The notes: generated by a model not told the origin, from the letters alone. A DNA stretch of 23,298 nt from Bacteroides sp. (GCA_030151885.1 JASLCG010000039.1:1-23298), one strand, 5' to 3'. Counted from the first letter of the stretch, positions 16,203-23,298 are shown. Program-made: numbers and translations.

Positions 16203-17570
16203 ATGGAAAATGAAAAAAGAAATGTGTTTATGATTCGCACATTTCTAAAAGAATATTTAGACTTACATAAAGATAAAGATAATGAGCAGATAACGGTCGA
16301 GTCTATTCGTAAGGGTGTGTTGTTTAAAGGAGCAAACCTTTGGATTCTTATATTTGCTACATTTATGGCTTCTCTAGGTCTTAATGTAAACTCTACAGCG
16401 GTTATTATTGGTGCCATGCTTATATCTCCTCTAATGGGTCCTATAATGGGACTAGGATTAGCTGTTGGTATTAATGACTTTGATTTAATGAAGCGATCTG
16501 TGAAAAGCTACTTGATTGCTACTCTGTTTAGTGTTGTAACCTCTACAATATTCTTCTTAATTTCACCTCTATCGGAAGCTCAGTCTGAATTGCTGGCAAG
16601 AACTTCTCCTAATATTTACGATGTGTTCATTGCACTTTTTGGAGGTCTTGCAGGAGTTGTAGCATCTTCGACTAAAGAGAAGGGGAATGTGATACCAGGA
16701 GTTGCGATAGCTACAGCTTTAATGCCTCCACTTTGTACAGCTGGCTATGGTTTGGCTACAGGTAATTTAGGTTTTTTCTTAGGAGCATTCTACTTATATT
16801 TTATTAATACTGTATTTATTGCAGTTGCAACATTCCTGGGGGTAAGGTTGATGAAGTTTAGAATGAAAGAGTTCGTTGATAAAGCGAAGGAGCTAAGGGT
16901 TCGTAAGTATATTGTTTTGATTGTAATATTAACAATGGTACCAGCTTTATATCTGACAGTAGGAATTATAAAAGAGACTGTTTATAAAGGGGCAGTTTCT
17001 AGATTTATATCAGAAGAACTAAACTTTCCAAACACACAAATCATAGATCGTACAATAACGTATCACAATTCGGACAGTGATAAAGAGATAAAAGTAATTT
17101 TGGTTGGCTCTAAAGTTCCAGATGAATCAATAGATTTAGCGAGGGCTAAAATGGCTAAATATAATTTGGAAGGTGTTAAGTTAAATGTTATTCAAGGAAT
17201 GAATGATGTTGCCCCTGATGTTAAATCAATTAAGGCACTTGTACTAGAAGACTTTTATAAAGAGAGTCAAGCTAAAATTTCCATGCAGCAACAGTCTATA
17301 GATAGTTTAATAACTTCTTTAGATACTTATAAAGTATTTGATGACTTGACTGGTCTTTCTAAAGAGATTTCAGTATTATACCCATCCGTTAAGTCTATTT
17401 CTATTGCAAAATCGAATGAAATAAAAATAGGTACTGATAAAGGTGATCCAATTGTTTGGGCTATTATAGGTTATAGTGGTACTATATCAGATAAAGAAAA
17501 AGATCAAATACAGAAGTGGTTACAAGCTAGATTAGCTACTACTAATTTAGTATTGATTGTTAATAAGTAA
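16203..17570 (+). CDS. DUF389 membrane protein
   Basis: The 455-residue protein belongs to DUF389, a widespread family with no settled function. After a basic/acidic cytoplasmic N-terminus (1-44), about seven membrane segments fall between 45 and 257. They include MASLGLNVNSTAVIIGAMLISPLMGPI (54-80) and the Gly/Pro-rich GNVIPGVAIATALMPPL (161-177), both hallmarks of the family and suggestive of a transporter or channel fold. The C-terminal 200 residues (about 260-455) are soluble and alpha/beta in character. It is the last gene of the ruvB operon and ends before a very strong terminator. Confidence 0.88.
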   Translation: MENEKRNVFMIRTFLKEYLDLHKDKDNEQITVESIRKGVLFKGANLWILIFATFMASLGLNVNSTAVIIGAMLISPLMGPIMGLGLAVGINDFDLMKRSVKSYLIATLFSVVTSTIFFLISPLSEAQSELLARTSPNIYDVFIALFGGLAGVVASSTKEKGNVIPGVAIATALMPPLCTAGYGLATGNLGFFLGAFYLYFINTVFIAVATFLGVRLMKFRMKEFVDKAKELRVRKYIVLIVILTMVPALYLTVGIIKETVYKGAVSRFISEELNFPNTQIIDRTITYHNSDSDKEIKVILVGSKVPDESIDLARAKMAKYNLEGVKLNVIQGMNDVAPDVKSIKALVLEDFYKESQAKISMQQQSIDSLITSLDTYKVFDDLTGLSKEISVLYPSVKSISIAKSNEIKIGTDKGDPIVWAIIGYSGTISDKEKDQIQKWLQARLATTNLVLIVNK

Positions 17571-17591
17571 TACACCTCATCTAAAGCAATT

Positions 17592-17636
17592 ATAAAAACA
17601 GCCCATCTTAATTAGAATAAGATGGGCTGTTTTTAT
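17592..17636. terminator. Bidirectional terminator (DUF389 / EamA)
   Basis: A perfect 19-bp stem (17592-17610 with 17618-17636) has a 7-nt loop and A and T runs. It serves the convergent genes ending at 17570 (+) and 17651 (-), and is the strongest hairpin in the window. Confidence 0.93.
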
Positions 17637-17650
17637 GATTGTGTATTGCC

Positions 17651-18523
17651 TTATCGTTTAAGAATAATAATAATAAGTACTGCACTTATTATTAGAAAAA
17701 CGCCATAGCCAATTTCTTGTGTGATAGATTCATTAAAGAGGGCAATTCCAACTATGAGTGCAGTTAAAGGCTCCATTGCTCCTAGAACGGAAGTGATGGT
17801 AGATCCTATTCGCTTTATAGCCTGTATCAGAGCAAGGTTAGATAATATAGTCGGAATAAAAGCTAAAAGCAATAGTGATAATCCTGTTTTTACATTAGGT
17901 ATGGGTTGTATTGTCGAGAATAAAGAAATTCCAATAAAGACGATTAATCCACCTATCAGAAAAATGTAGAAGGTTAGCTTAATACCACTCATTTGTAGCT
18001 TTAGTTGATTTACTGCAACTAGGTATGAACCATAACCTAACGCTGATATTAAAACTATGATGATTCCTGGAATGGATAGTTGACTTTCGCCAGAAAAGTT
18101 GACTGATAATAGTGTAACACCGACTACAGCTACTATAATAGCAATGATTCTCCACAATGATGCTTTCTCTTTAAATAGGGTCATCATGATAAGTGTGGTA
18201 AATACGGGATACATAAAATGTATCGAGGTAGCTACTCCACTAGATATCATGTGATACCCCCAAAATAGAAATAAGGAAGATATGTCATACATGATAGCTA
18301 ATAGTATTAACTTCGGAATATCTGAGCTCTTTATTCTGAAAGATGTTCTTGTTCCTACAAGAATCATTGCTAATATGAGACAAGCAAAAATAAACCGATA
18401 TAAAATAATTGAAGGAAATTCTAGTCCTGCAGCTATTACAGGCAGTGTAAATAAAGGAATTAATCCAAATGTAGAGGAGGATAGAATTCCATATGCAAAT
18501 CCTTTAATAGTCTCTTTGTTCAT
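17651..18523 (-). CDS. EamA/DMT-family permease
   Basis: The 290-residue protein has about ten transmembrane helices arranged as two EamA repeats. The second repeat begins near 150, and the typical end-of-repeat pattern LGAMEPLTALIVGIALFNE is near 245-263. Family members export amino acids, nucleosides or other metabolites. The substrate cannot be told from sequence. It is monocistronic, with a TATTTTTG element close to its ATG and a 351-bp repeat-bearing gap upstream. Confidence 0.9.
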   Translation of the reverse strand: MNKETIKGFAYGILSSSTFGLIPLFTLPVIAAGLEFPSIILYRFIFACLILAMILVGTRTSFRIKSSDIPKLILLAIMYDISSLFLFWGYHMISSGVATSIHFMYPVFTTLIMMTLFKEKASLWRIIAIIVAVVGVTLLSVNFSGESQLSIPGIIIVLISALGYGSYLVAVNQLKLQMSGIKLTFYIFLIGGLIVFIGISLFSTIQPIPNVKTGLSLLLLAFIPTILSNLALIQAIKRIGSTITSVLGAMEPLTALIVGIALFNESITQEIGYGVFLIISAVLIIIILKR

Positions 18524-18540
18524 AAGTTGTGTATTTTATG

Positions 18541-18548
18541 CAAAAATA
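18541..18548 (-). promoter_or_regulatory. -7 element (TATTTTTG) for the EamA gene
   Basis: It fits TAnnTTTG and lies 17 bp ahead of the ATG, implying a short leader of about 10 nt. Chance matches are fairly likely in such AT-rich DNA. Confidence 0.35.
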
Positions 18549-18629
18549 GGGTATTTTGTGTGAATTAGCATCTTTAGTCTCTCTTTTATCTTAGTGTTCT
18601 AGTACTGTATAAATATTTATTTAAAGGCT

Positions 18630-18681
18630 TATGATTATGCACCGTGTTTATTTATATCTATATGATTATCAGGTGTTTATT
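18630..18681. repeat. Imperfect direct duplication
   Basis: TATGATTAT...GTGTTTATT occurs at 18630-18652 and again at 18661-18681. The outer 9-mers are identical and the inner spacer is 5 nt in one copy and 3 nt in the other. It adjoins the phased repeat cluster. Confidence 0.6.
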
Positions 18682-18705
18682 ATGTATGGGTGATGCGTTG
18701 TATAT

Positions 18706-18780
18706 GTTGCCGACATACCTGAGGTTAGTCGGCAATAAGATAGAGGTATGTCGGCAATGAAGAGCTGTCTTATCGGCAAC
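18706..18780. repeat. Four 9-mers at an exact 22-bp period
   Basis: Copies start at 18706 (GTTGCCGAC, inverted form of GTCGGCAAC), 18728 (GTCGGCAAT), 18750 (GTCGGCAAT) and 18772 (ATCGGCAAC). Spacing is 22 bp each time, about two helical turns. The first copy also forms a 14-bp perfect inverted repeat with the third (18707-18720 with 18744-18757) and a 10-bp one with the fourth (18704-18713 with 18773-18782). The intervening 13-mers differ, so this is not a simple tandem repeat. Its GC content is clearly above that of the surrounding gap. Possible roles are a protein-binding array or a transcribed structured element in the helicase 3' region. Confidence 0.8.
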
Positions 18781-18809
18781 ATAGGAGATGCTCTCTTTTA
18801 TTGCATAAA

Positions 18810-18847
18810 AATAATGGGTAAATGATTTAAATCACTTACCCATTATT
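18810..18847 (-). terminator. Terminator of the DEAD-box helicase gene
   Basis: A 12-bp stem (18810-18821 with 18836-18847), one A-C mismatch, then 4 more pairs and a TTAA loop. On the minus strand it leads into a TTATTTTTA tract, and begins 28 bp after the helicase stop. Confidence 0.85.
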
Positions 18848-18874
18848 AAAAATATTGTAATGTATAACGATTAT

Positions 18875-20656
18875 TTATCGTCTACGATTTCTTCTTGCCC
18901 ATCCGTCTTCTTTGTGGTCGTCTCTTTTTCTATAACCACCTCTATCTTCTCCACGACCTTGTCTTTTAGATCTGTCACTTCGTTGGTTACGTCTTGAGAT
19001 ATTTTCTCTGTCACCAGCTATTTCTACGTTTACAGGTCTACCTTTGAAGTTAGCTTTATTAAGCTGGCTTACTACTAGTCCTGCATCTTCTTCTTTCACT
19101 TCAAAGAAGGAGTAGTTTTTCAATAAATCAATTCTACCAATTTCAATACGTTTTTTGATATTGTTATTAAGTAGATTAATTAATTCAACAGGGAATAGTT
19201 CATCACTTTTACCTAGGTTTAAAAACAATCTTTTGTATCCAGGTTCTGCTACAACTTTACCACTTTTACCTCTATCTCTACCATCTCGGCTATCTCTGCC
19301 GTCTCTTCTTCTATCTGATCTAGAATCTTTAGCAGTTTCAATATCTTCTTTTCCTCTGTAATAGTCTAAAAAGCTATTGAACTCTAATGAAACAACTCGT
19401 TTTATAAGATCTTCTTTACTAATCCAATCTAACTTTCTGTATATTTCTGGTAAGAAGTCTTCTATTTCCTCTTCGTTAACTTTAACTTTTTCTATTTCGT
19501 CAATAACCTTAATCAGCTGTTGTTCACAAATATCATGAGAAGTTGGAAGATCCATCAGTTCCATTTTTTTACTGATTTTTCGTTCAATCTCTCTCATTTT
19601 ACCTTGTTCTCTAAGGTTTATGATAGCAATAGATACACCTGTTTTTCCAGCTCTTCCAGTTCTACCACTTCTATGTGTATAGCTTTCTGTATCGTCTGGC
19701 AGACCGTAGTTAATTACGTGTGTTAAATCATCTACGTCAAGTCCTCTGGCTGCTACATCTGTTGCTATAAGTAACTGTATGCTTTTGATTCTGAATTTTT
19801 GCATAACAACATCACGTTGTTGTTGCGAAAGCTCTCCATGTAATGAATCTGCATTGTATCCATCTCTAACCAATAGGTCAGCTATTTCTTGAGTCTCTTT
19901 TCTAGTGCGACAGAATACAATACCATATATTTGAGGATTGAAGTCTACGATACGTTTTAGTGCAGCATACTTATCTTTAGCATGTACTTTATATACAATA
20001 TGCTTAACATTATTAGACCCTTCGTTTTTTCTACCTATAGTAATTTCTTTAGCATTGTTAAGATACTTTTTAGAGATACGAGCTATTTCAGGGCTCATTG
20101 TAGCCGAGAATAACAGTGTGTTTCTCTCTTTAGGTATGTCTGCTAGAATAGTATTAATACTATCTGTAAAGCCCATGTTTAGCATCTCATCAGCTTCATC
20201 CATAACTACATTTTTAATAGTAGTTAAAGATACTGTTCTACGTTCCATTAGGTCAATTAGACGTCCTGGTGTAGCTACAATAATATGTGCTCCTCTTTTT
20301 AGGCTTTTAATTTGGCTATTAATTGATGAACCTCCATATACAGGCACTACTTTAAGTCCGTCTATGTATTTAGAGTAATCATTAAGGTCTCCAGCAATTT
20401 GAAGACATAGTTCACGGGTAGGACAAAGTACTAACGATTGTGGGACACGATTATTAACGTCAACTTGCTGTATAATTGGCAATCCAAAAGCAGCTGTTTT
20501 CCCAGTTCCAGTTTGAGCTAGTGCTACGACATCATTATTTTCTCCTAGTAGATACGGTATAACCTCTTCTTGTACGGGCATTGGATTTTCATAGCCCATT
20601 TCATAAATTGCTTTCTGTATCTCTGGAGAAACGCCAAGCTCTTCAAAATTTTTCAT
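18875..20656 (-). CDS. DEAD-box ATP-dependent RNA helicase with DbpA-type RNA-binding domain
   Basis: The 593-residue protein is a DeaD/CsdA-like RNA helicase, likely for ribosome assembly or mRNA unwinding. Visible motifs are Q (GYENPMPVQEEV, 21-32), I (AQTGTGKT, K53), TPGRL, II (DEAD), III (SAT) and VI (HRSGRTGRAGKTG). After the core an Arg/Asp/Gly-rich linker (about 445-470) leads to a DbpA RNA-binding fold (about 475-555, YKRLFLNLGKSDELFP). The tail (about 560-593) is Arg/Gly/Asp-rich and basic, typical of RNA-binding extensions. It lies 64 bp downstream of the phosphatase-like gene with no terminator between, so some read-through is likely. A 12-bp palindrome is located 35 bp ahead of its ATG. 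Confidence 0.95.
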   Translation of the reverse strand: MKNFEELGVSPEIQKAIYEMGYENPMPVQEEVIPYLLGENNDVVALAQTGTGKTAAFGLPIIQQVDVNNRVPQSLVLCPTRELCLQIAGDLNDYSKYIDGLKVVPVYGGSSINSQIKSLKRGAHIIVATPGRLIDLMERRTVSLTTIKNVVMDEADEMLNMGFTDSINTILADIPKERNTLLFSATMSPEIARISKKYLNNAKEITIGRKNEGSNNVKHIVYKVHAKDKYAALKRIVDFNPQIYGIVFCRTRKETQEIADLLVRDGYNADSLHGELSQQQRDVVMQKFRIKSIQLLIATDVAARGLDVDDLTHVINYGLPDDTESYTHRSGRTGRAGKTGVSIAIINLREQGKMREIERKISKKMELMDLPTSHDICEQQLIKVIDEIEKVKVNEEEIEDFLPEIYRKLDWISKEDLIKRVVSLEFNSFLDYYRGKEDIETAKDSRSDRRRDGRDSRDGRDRGKSGKVVAEPGYKRLFLNLGKSDELFPVELINLLNNNIKKRIEIGRIDLLKNYSFFEVKEEDAGLVVSQLNKANFKGRPVNVEIAGDRENISRRNQRSDRSKRQGRGEDRGGYRKRDDHKEDGWARRNRRR

Positions 20657-20720
20657 TAAATTGTTTATTCTTTTAGTGTAAGAGAATAATTACAGATCTG
20701 TATGCGACTTTATTGATTTA

Positions 20721-21782
20721 CTATTTCTCCAATAGCATTAATCGTAGTTTACTTAAATCATTCTTCGAAAGTCCTATCCCTTCCGTAAGATAACCCTCAA
20801 TAGACCCGTAACTTTGTTTCATTTCATTTATTGCTGCATCAATATAATCTTCTTGTGCAAGCATTAGTGCAGTTAATGCCTCTTGTGCGCTAATTGGGAG
20901 CCTTGTTGCATATTTAGACGCTTCTGAAATATCAATAAACTGATTGGTTCTAAGGTAGTCTAATCTGGCAGTTTGTACATCAACACCTAATGATGTTAAT
21001 ATTAAAAAAGAAACAATTCCTGTTTGTTCTTTCCCTGCAGCACACGCAAAAACGATAGGGTAATTTTTCTTATCAAGTAGTAAATTGAAAACTTGTTTGT
21101 ATTCAGGCAAAAAATCTGCTACTAAATGTTTATATACATTTTGTAGTTTTGAATTAACTTGTTCTCTATTTAGTTTTCCTGTGTAAACTTGTTGGAAGTA
21201 CTTCTCAAAGTTTTTTGAGTATAAAGGTATAGAGATGTAGTTAAAGTTAGATTTTAATAATTCAGGATTTGCTGATTTAGGGTCTAAACTTACTATTGTT
21301 TTAACTCCTAAGTTTTTTAGTCTAGATAGTCCACAACTATCTATATTATCCAGGCTTCCTGACCTAAATATCTGTCCCCACTTACCACCTTGATCAGTAG
21401 AAAATATTCTGTATCCCCCTAAATCTCTAAAGTTTTTGACATTGTTGATATTGATATTTCTGCTAGTTATAACAGCTTCCATATCTTTCCCAAAGACTAT
21501 TTTGTAAAACTTGCGGTTTGTTGGATCATTATTAACAATCACAATGCGCTGATCGTTAATATCAGCAAGTCCAACAGGGTCTTCTTTTTTAAATTCGTAG
21601 GGAGAGTTAGATGCATAAATTTTAACTGTACCTTCCATTCTAGGAATAATTTCCCATTTGATAATATTATTACCGACACTATTTTCCTCACAGCCTAAAG
21701 ATACTTTAGGTACTGACTTCGAACAAGACGATGATAATAAGGTGAAAAGGACAATTATATAAGATAAATCTTTTATATGCAT
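20721..21782 (-). CDS. Tyrosine-phosphatase-family lipoprotein with degenerate P-loop
   Basis: The 353-residue protein has a lipoprotein signal (LFTLLSSSC, Cys20 as the likely lipidated residue). An N-terminal all-beta domain (about 25-110, perhaps Fn3-like) follows, and then a Y_phosphatase3-type domain with NFRDLGGY at 117-124 and FRSGSL at 139-144. The active P-loop of this family is HC-x-x-GK-D-R-TG. Here it reads A246-C247-A-A-G-K-E252-Q253-T-G: Cys and GK remain, but His is Ala, Asp is Glu, and the phosphate-binding Arg is Gln. Catalysis by the normal CX5R mechanism is therefore doubtful. The reading frame is intact and the fold motifs are conserved, so it may be a binding or sensor protein in the cell envelope. 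Confidence 0.85.
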   Translation of the reverse strand: MHIKDLSYIIVLFTLLSSSCSKSVPKVSLGCEENSVGNNIIKWEIIPRMEGTVKIYASNSPYEFKKEDPVGLADINDQRIVIVNNDPTNRKFYKIVFGKDMEAVITSRNININNVKNFRDLGGYRIFSTDQGGKWGQIFRSGSLDNIDSCGLSRLKNLGVKTIVSLDPKSANPELLKSNFNYISIPLYSKNFEKYFQQVYTGKLNREQVNSKLQNVYKHLVADFLPEYKQVFNLLLDKKNYPIVFACAAGKEQTGIVSFLILTSLGVDVQTARLDYLRTNQFIDISEASKYATRLPISAQEALTALMLAQEDYIDAAINEMKQSYGSIEGYLTEGIGLSKNDLSKLRLMLLEK

Positions 21783-21807
21783 AGAAACTTTTACTGATAA
21801 GTTGTCA

Positions 21808-21815
21808 CAAAGATA
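21808..21815 (-). promoter_or_regulatory. -7 element (TATCTTTG) for the phosphatase-like gene
   Basis: It is identical to the element at 114-121 and a full match to TAnnTTTG, 25 bp upstream of the ATG. Confidence 0.45.
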
Positions 21816-22017
21816 GAAGATTGATTTTACTAAATGCTTATTAGTCTGATTTTTTCACTAAAGAATAGCTATTTTTAAGAGATTTCTATTTAAAATTAAA
21901 GCTATTTAAAGTATTCTGTAACTATAAGAGGCTCTTGTAGTCATCTGTTTTTATTGGCATATATTTTATTTGTAATTTGCATGACTGAGCTTTATTATTT
22001 TAGATGGTAGTAGTTAT
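21816..22017. other. AT-rich intergenic stretch with no recognised element
   Basis: This is the main part of the 297-bp gap between the phosphatase-like and SIS genes. I found no tRNA arm, no coding frame of useful length and no strong hairpin. It may hold the -33 region of the phosphatase-like gene near its left edge. Confidence 0.5.
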
Positions 22018-22024
22018 TATAAAA

Positions 22025-22055
22025 AAAGAGCTAAGTAAAAAGTACTTAGCTCTTT
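22025..22055 (-). terminator. Terminator of the LOG-SIS operon
   Basis: A perfect 13-bp stem (22025-22037 with 22043-22055) has a 5-nt loop and is followed on the minus strand by a run of T. It lies 25 bp after the SIS gene stop. Confidence 0.88.
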
Positions 22056-22079
22056 GATTTATAGTATTGTAAATATTTT

Positions 22080-22685
22080 TCATTCAGTACAAAGACTTCT
22101 AGACTTCTCTCCTAAATAGCCACCATGGTGTCTTTTAGAATAGTCTTGAGCAGTAAACCCTGTTTTCTTCATAGTCTCTACCACTAATATATCTCCAATG
22201 ACTGTCATTGCAGTAGTAGAAGTTGTAGGGGTCATACCTAATGTACACACCTCTTTAGGATTTCCTGTGCATAACGTAATATCAGCTTCTTTTGCTAGTG
22301 GGCTATTAGGAGCTCCTGTAATTACAATAAACTTTAAGTTAGGATTTAAATTGTGGGCCAATCTAGTAAGCTCTACAATTTCACGAGTTTTGCCGGAGTT
22401 TGAAATGAAGAGTAGTAGATCATTTTCTTGTAAAATGCCTAGGTCTCCATGTTGTGCTTCACTAGGATGCAAGAAGGCTGCTGGAATGCCTGTTGAACAA
22501 AATGTTGTTGCAATATTCATGGCAATTTGTCCTGCTTTTCCCATCCCTGAAGTAACTAATTTACCTCTTTTTTTGTAAACTTGTTCACAAATAAGGTCTA
22601 CGGCTTTTTCGTATTGGTCGTTAACAGGAATATTAAGGACAGCTTCAGCCTCTTTTTTTAATAGTTCTTGAATAGCTTCGATCAT
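22080..22685 (-). CDS. SIS-domain sugar-phosphate isomerase, probable arabinose-5-phosphate isomerase without CBS domains
   Basis: The 201-residue protein is the SIS half of the KdsD/KpsF/GutQ family, which turns ribulose 5-phosphate into arabinose 5-phosphate for Kdo synthesis in lipopolysaccharide. Motifs: SGMGKAG (46-52), HPSEAQHGDLG (73-83), SNSGKT (95-100) and TPTTSTT (152-158). HHGGYLG (186-192) follows, with the family's C-terminal catalytic His. The two CBS domains of the ~320-residue E. coli enzymes are absent; the frame ends naturally and a terminator follows, so this is not truncation. A similar short enzyme from Bacteroides fragilis is known. It lies 13 bp after the LOG-family gene. 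Confidence 0.85.
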   Translation of the reverse strand: MIEAIQELLKKEAEAVLNIPVNDQYEKAVDLICEQVYKKRGKLVTSGMGKAGQIAMNIATTFCSTGIPAAFLHPSEAQHGDLGILQENDLLLFISNSGKTREIVELTRLAHNLNPNLKFIVITGAPNSPLAKEADITLCTGNPKEVCTLGMTPTTSTTAMTVIGDILVVETMKKTGFTAQDYSKRHHGGYLGEKSRSLCTE

Positions 22686-22698
22686 TATATCGTACGTA

Positions 22699-23226
22699 TT
22701 ATTTTAAAAGTGCTTTAAGTTCACTTTCTGTGTTTGCTATAATATACAAGTCTGATAAGGGTTTATTAATAAAACCATATTTTTTAAACTCTGCCAAGCA
22801 GGTTAATAGATTAGAGTAAAAACCATTGATATTATAGAAAACAACCTTTTTATTATTGTCGTTTAATGTAGCACAAGCCAATGTGTGGAAAACTTCATCG
22901 AGAGTACCAACACCACCAGGTAGCACTACTAATATGTCTGACAGCTCTAGAAATCGGTCTTTTCTTTCGCTGAGGTTTTTTGTTTGAATTATTTCATGAG
23001 CATATTTACTAGCATCTTTAATCATTATTTCGGGTACAAGTCCTATGACTTTCCCTCCAGAAAGATTTGTAGATTTGGCAATAATTTCCATTAACCCTTT
23101 ATTAACCCCACCATAGATGAGTGTTTTCTTGTTCTTTCCTAACCAAGAGCCTAGGGTAGTGACATTGTCAATATAAATGGTATCTATATTATTAGATGCC
23201 GAGCAAAAAACTCCAATATTATTCAT
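22699..23226 (-). CDS. LOG-family protein (TIGR00730, Rossmann-fold nucleotide-binding)
   Basis: The 175-residue protein has the LOG family layout: an N-terminal VFCSAS, GGVNKGLM at 39-46 (usually GGGxxGLM) and the signature PGGVGTLDE at 103-111, preceded by the family's ERKDRFLELSD. Well-studied members hydrolyse the N-glycosidic bond of cytokinin riboside or other nucleoside 5'-monophosphates. Others are annotated as lysine decarboxylases in error. In this organism a role in nucleotide clean-up is the safest inference. It is probably co-transcribed with the SIS gene. A GATATTTG at 23249-23256 (minus strand) is one base off the TAnnTTTG consensus and may be its promoter. Confidence 0.88.
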   Translation of the reverse strand: MNNIGVFCSASNNIDTIYIDNVTTLGSWLGKNKKTLIYGGVNKGLMEIIAKSTNLSGGKVIGLVPEIMIKDASKYAHEIIQTKNLSERKDRFLELSDILVVLPGGVGTLDEVFHTLACATLNDNNKKVVFYNINGFYSNLLTCLAEFKKYGFINKPLSDLYIIANTESELKALLK

Positions 23227-23298
23227 TGTTTAAAACTCTGATTTATTACAAATATCCATAATTTTCTATTAACGACCATATCTTTTCTCTACTTTTGT

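Larger units (their letters stand above)
18524..18874. other. 351-bp gene-free region between EamA and helicase genes
   Basis: No plausible coding frame is seen. From the EamA side it holds a -7 element, an imperfect direct duplication (18630-18681), a cluster of four phased 9-mers (18706-18780) and the helicase terminator (18810-18847). Confidence 0.7.

Noticed and set aside
18706..18780. CRISPR array
   Set aside because: The repeated unit is only 9 bp, the first copy is inverted, the spacers are 13 bp, and there are no cas genes.
19938..20378. 146-codon plus-strand open frame inside the helicase gene
   Set aside because: It is antisense to the conserved DEAD-box motifs and shows no domain of its own.
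21816..22017. tRNA or small RNA gene in the gap before the phosphatase-like gene
   Set aside because: No T-arm (GTTCGAATC-like) sequence, no cloverleaf pairing and no strong hairpin.
22198..22578. 126-codon plus-strand open frame inside the SIS gene
   Set aside because: Antisense shadow of the conserved SIS motifs.
22080..22685. Truncated KdsD pseudogene
   Set aside because: The SIS domain is complete including the C-terminal His region, the stop is natural and a terminator follows; short forms are known in Bacteroides.

Overview
This 23.3 kb window is ordinary chromosomal DNA from a low-GC member of the Bacteroidota, most likely order Bacteroidales. Four things support that. The gene order mnmG-apt-uvrC-dtd-mazG-like-deoC and the ruvB-flippase-DUF389 operon are familiar from Bacteroides relatives. 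A DUF3836-type secreted protein and a YbeY with Asp in place of the third zinc His are present. Start codons lack Shine-Dalgarno sequences and have A-rich leaders. TAnnTTTG (-7 type) promoter elements stand ahead of seven transcription units. I cannot name the genus. I found no tRNA, rRNA, CRISPR array, insertion sequence, prophage or integrase.

Layout. Positions 1-80 hold the tail of an upstream + gene and its terminator. 151-2160 (+) is a two-gene unit: a small membrane-anchored protein of unknown function and an acetyl-CoA hydrolase/CoA-transferase. It ends at a bidirectional terminator shared with a small secreted DUF3836-like protein (-). polA (-) follows, divergent from a polyprenyl diphosphate synthase gene (+). 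From 13349 leftward to 6816 is a long minus-strand block: ybeY, mnmG, apt, uvrC, dtd, a MazG-type pyrophosphohydrolase and deoC. Its products serve ribosome and tRNA maturation, purine salvage, DNA repair, D-aminoacyl-tRNA proofreading, nucleotide housecleaning and deoxyribose catabolism. An AT-rich 276-bp gap at 13350-13625 separates it from the divergent + operon ruvB, polysaccharide flippase, DUF389. From 17651 on, everything is on the minus strand: an EamA permease, a DEAD-box RNA helicase, a lipoprotein of the tyrosine-phosphatase family, and a LOG-family plus SIS-domain pair.

Most notable signals. (1) Two copies of an 18-bp sequence, whose 16-bp core fits the chromosomal parS consensus TGTTNCACGTGNAACA, sit in inverted orientation 2 bp ahead of the uvrC start and 2 bp behind the mnmG stop. 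The window may therefore lie in a ParB-loaded, origin-proximal part of the chromosome. (2) The EamA/helicase gap carries four copies of a TCGGCAA-core 9-mer at an exact 22-bp period, the first inverted. The inverted copy could pair with any of the other three. (3) The tyrosine-phosphatase-like lipoprotein keeps the P-loop Cys but has lost the catalytic Arg, suggesting a non-catalytic protein. No wholly new multi-gene system is evident; the rest is a well-conserved housekeeping region.
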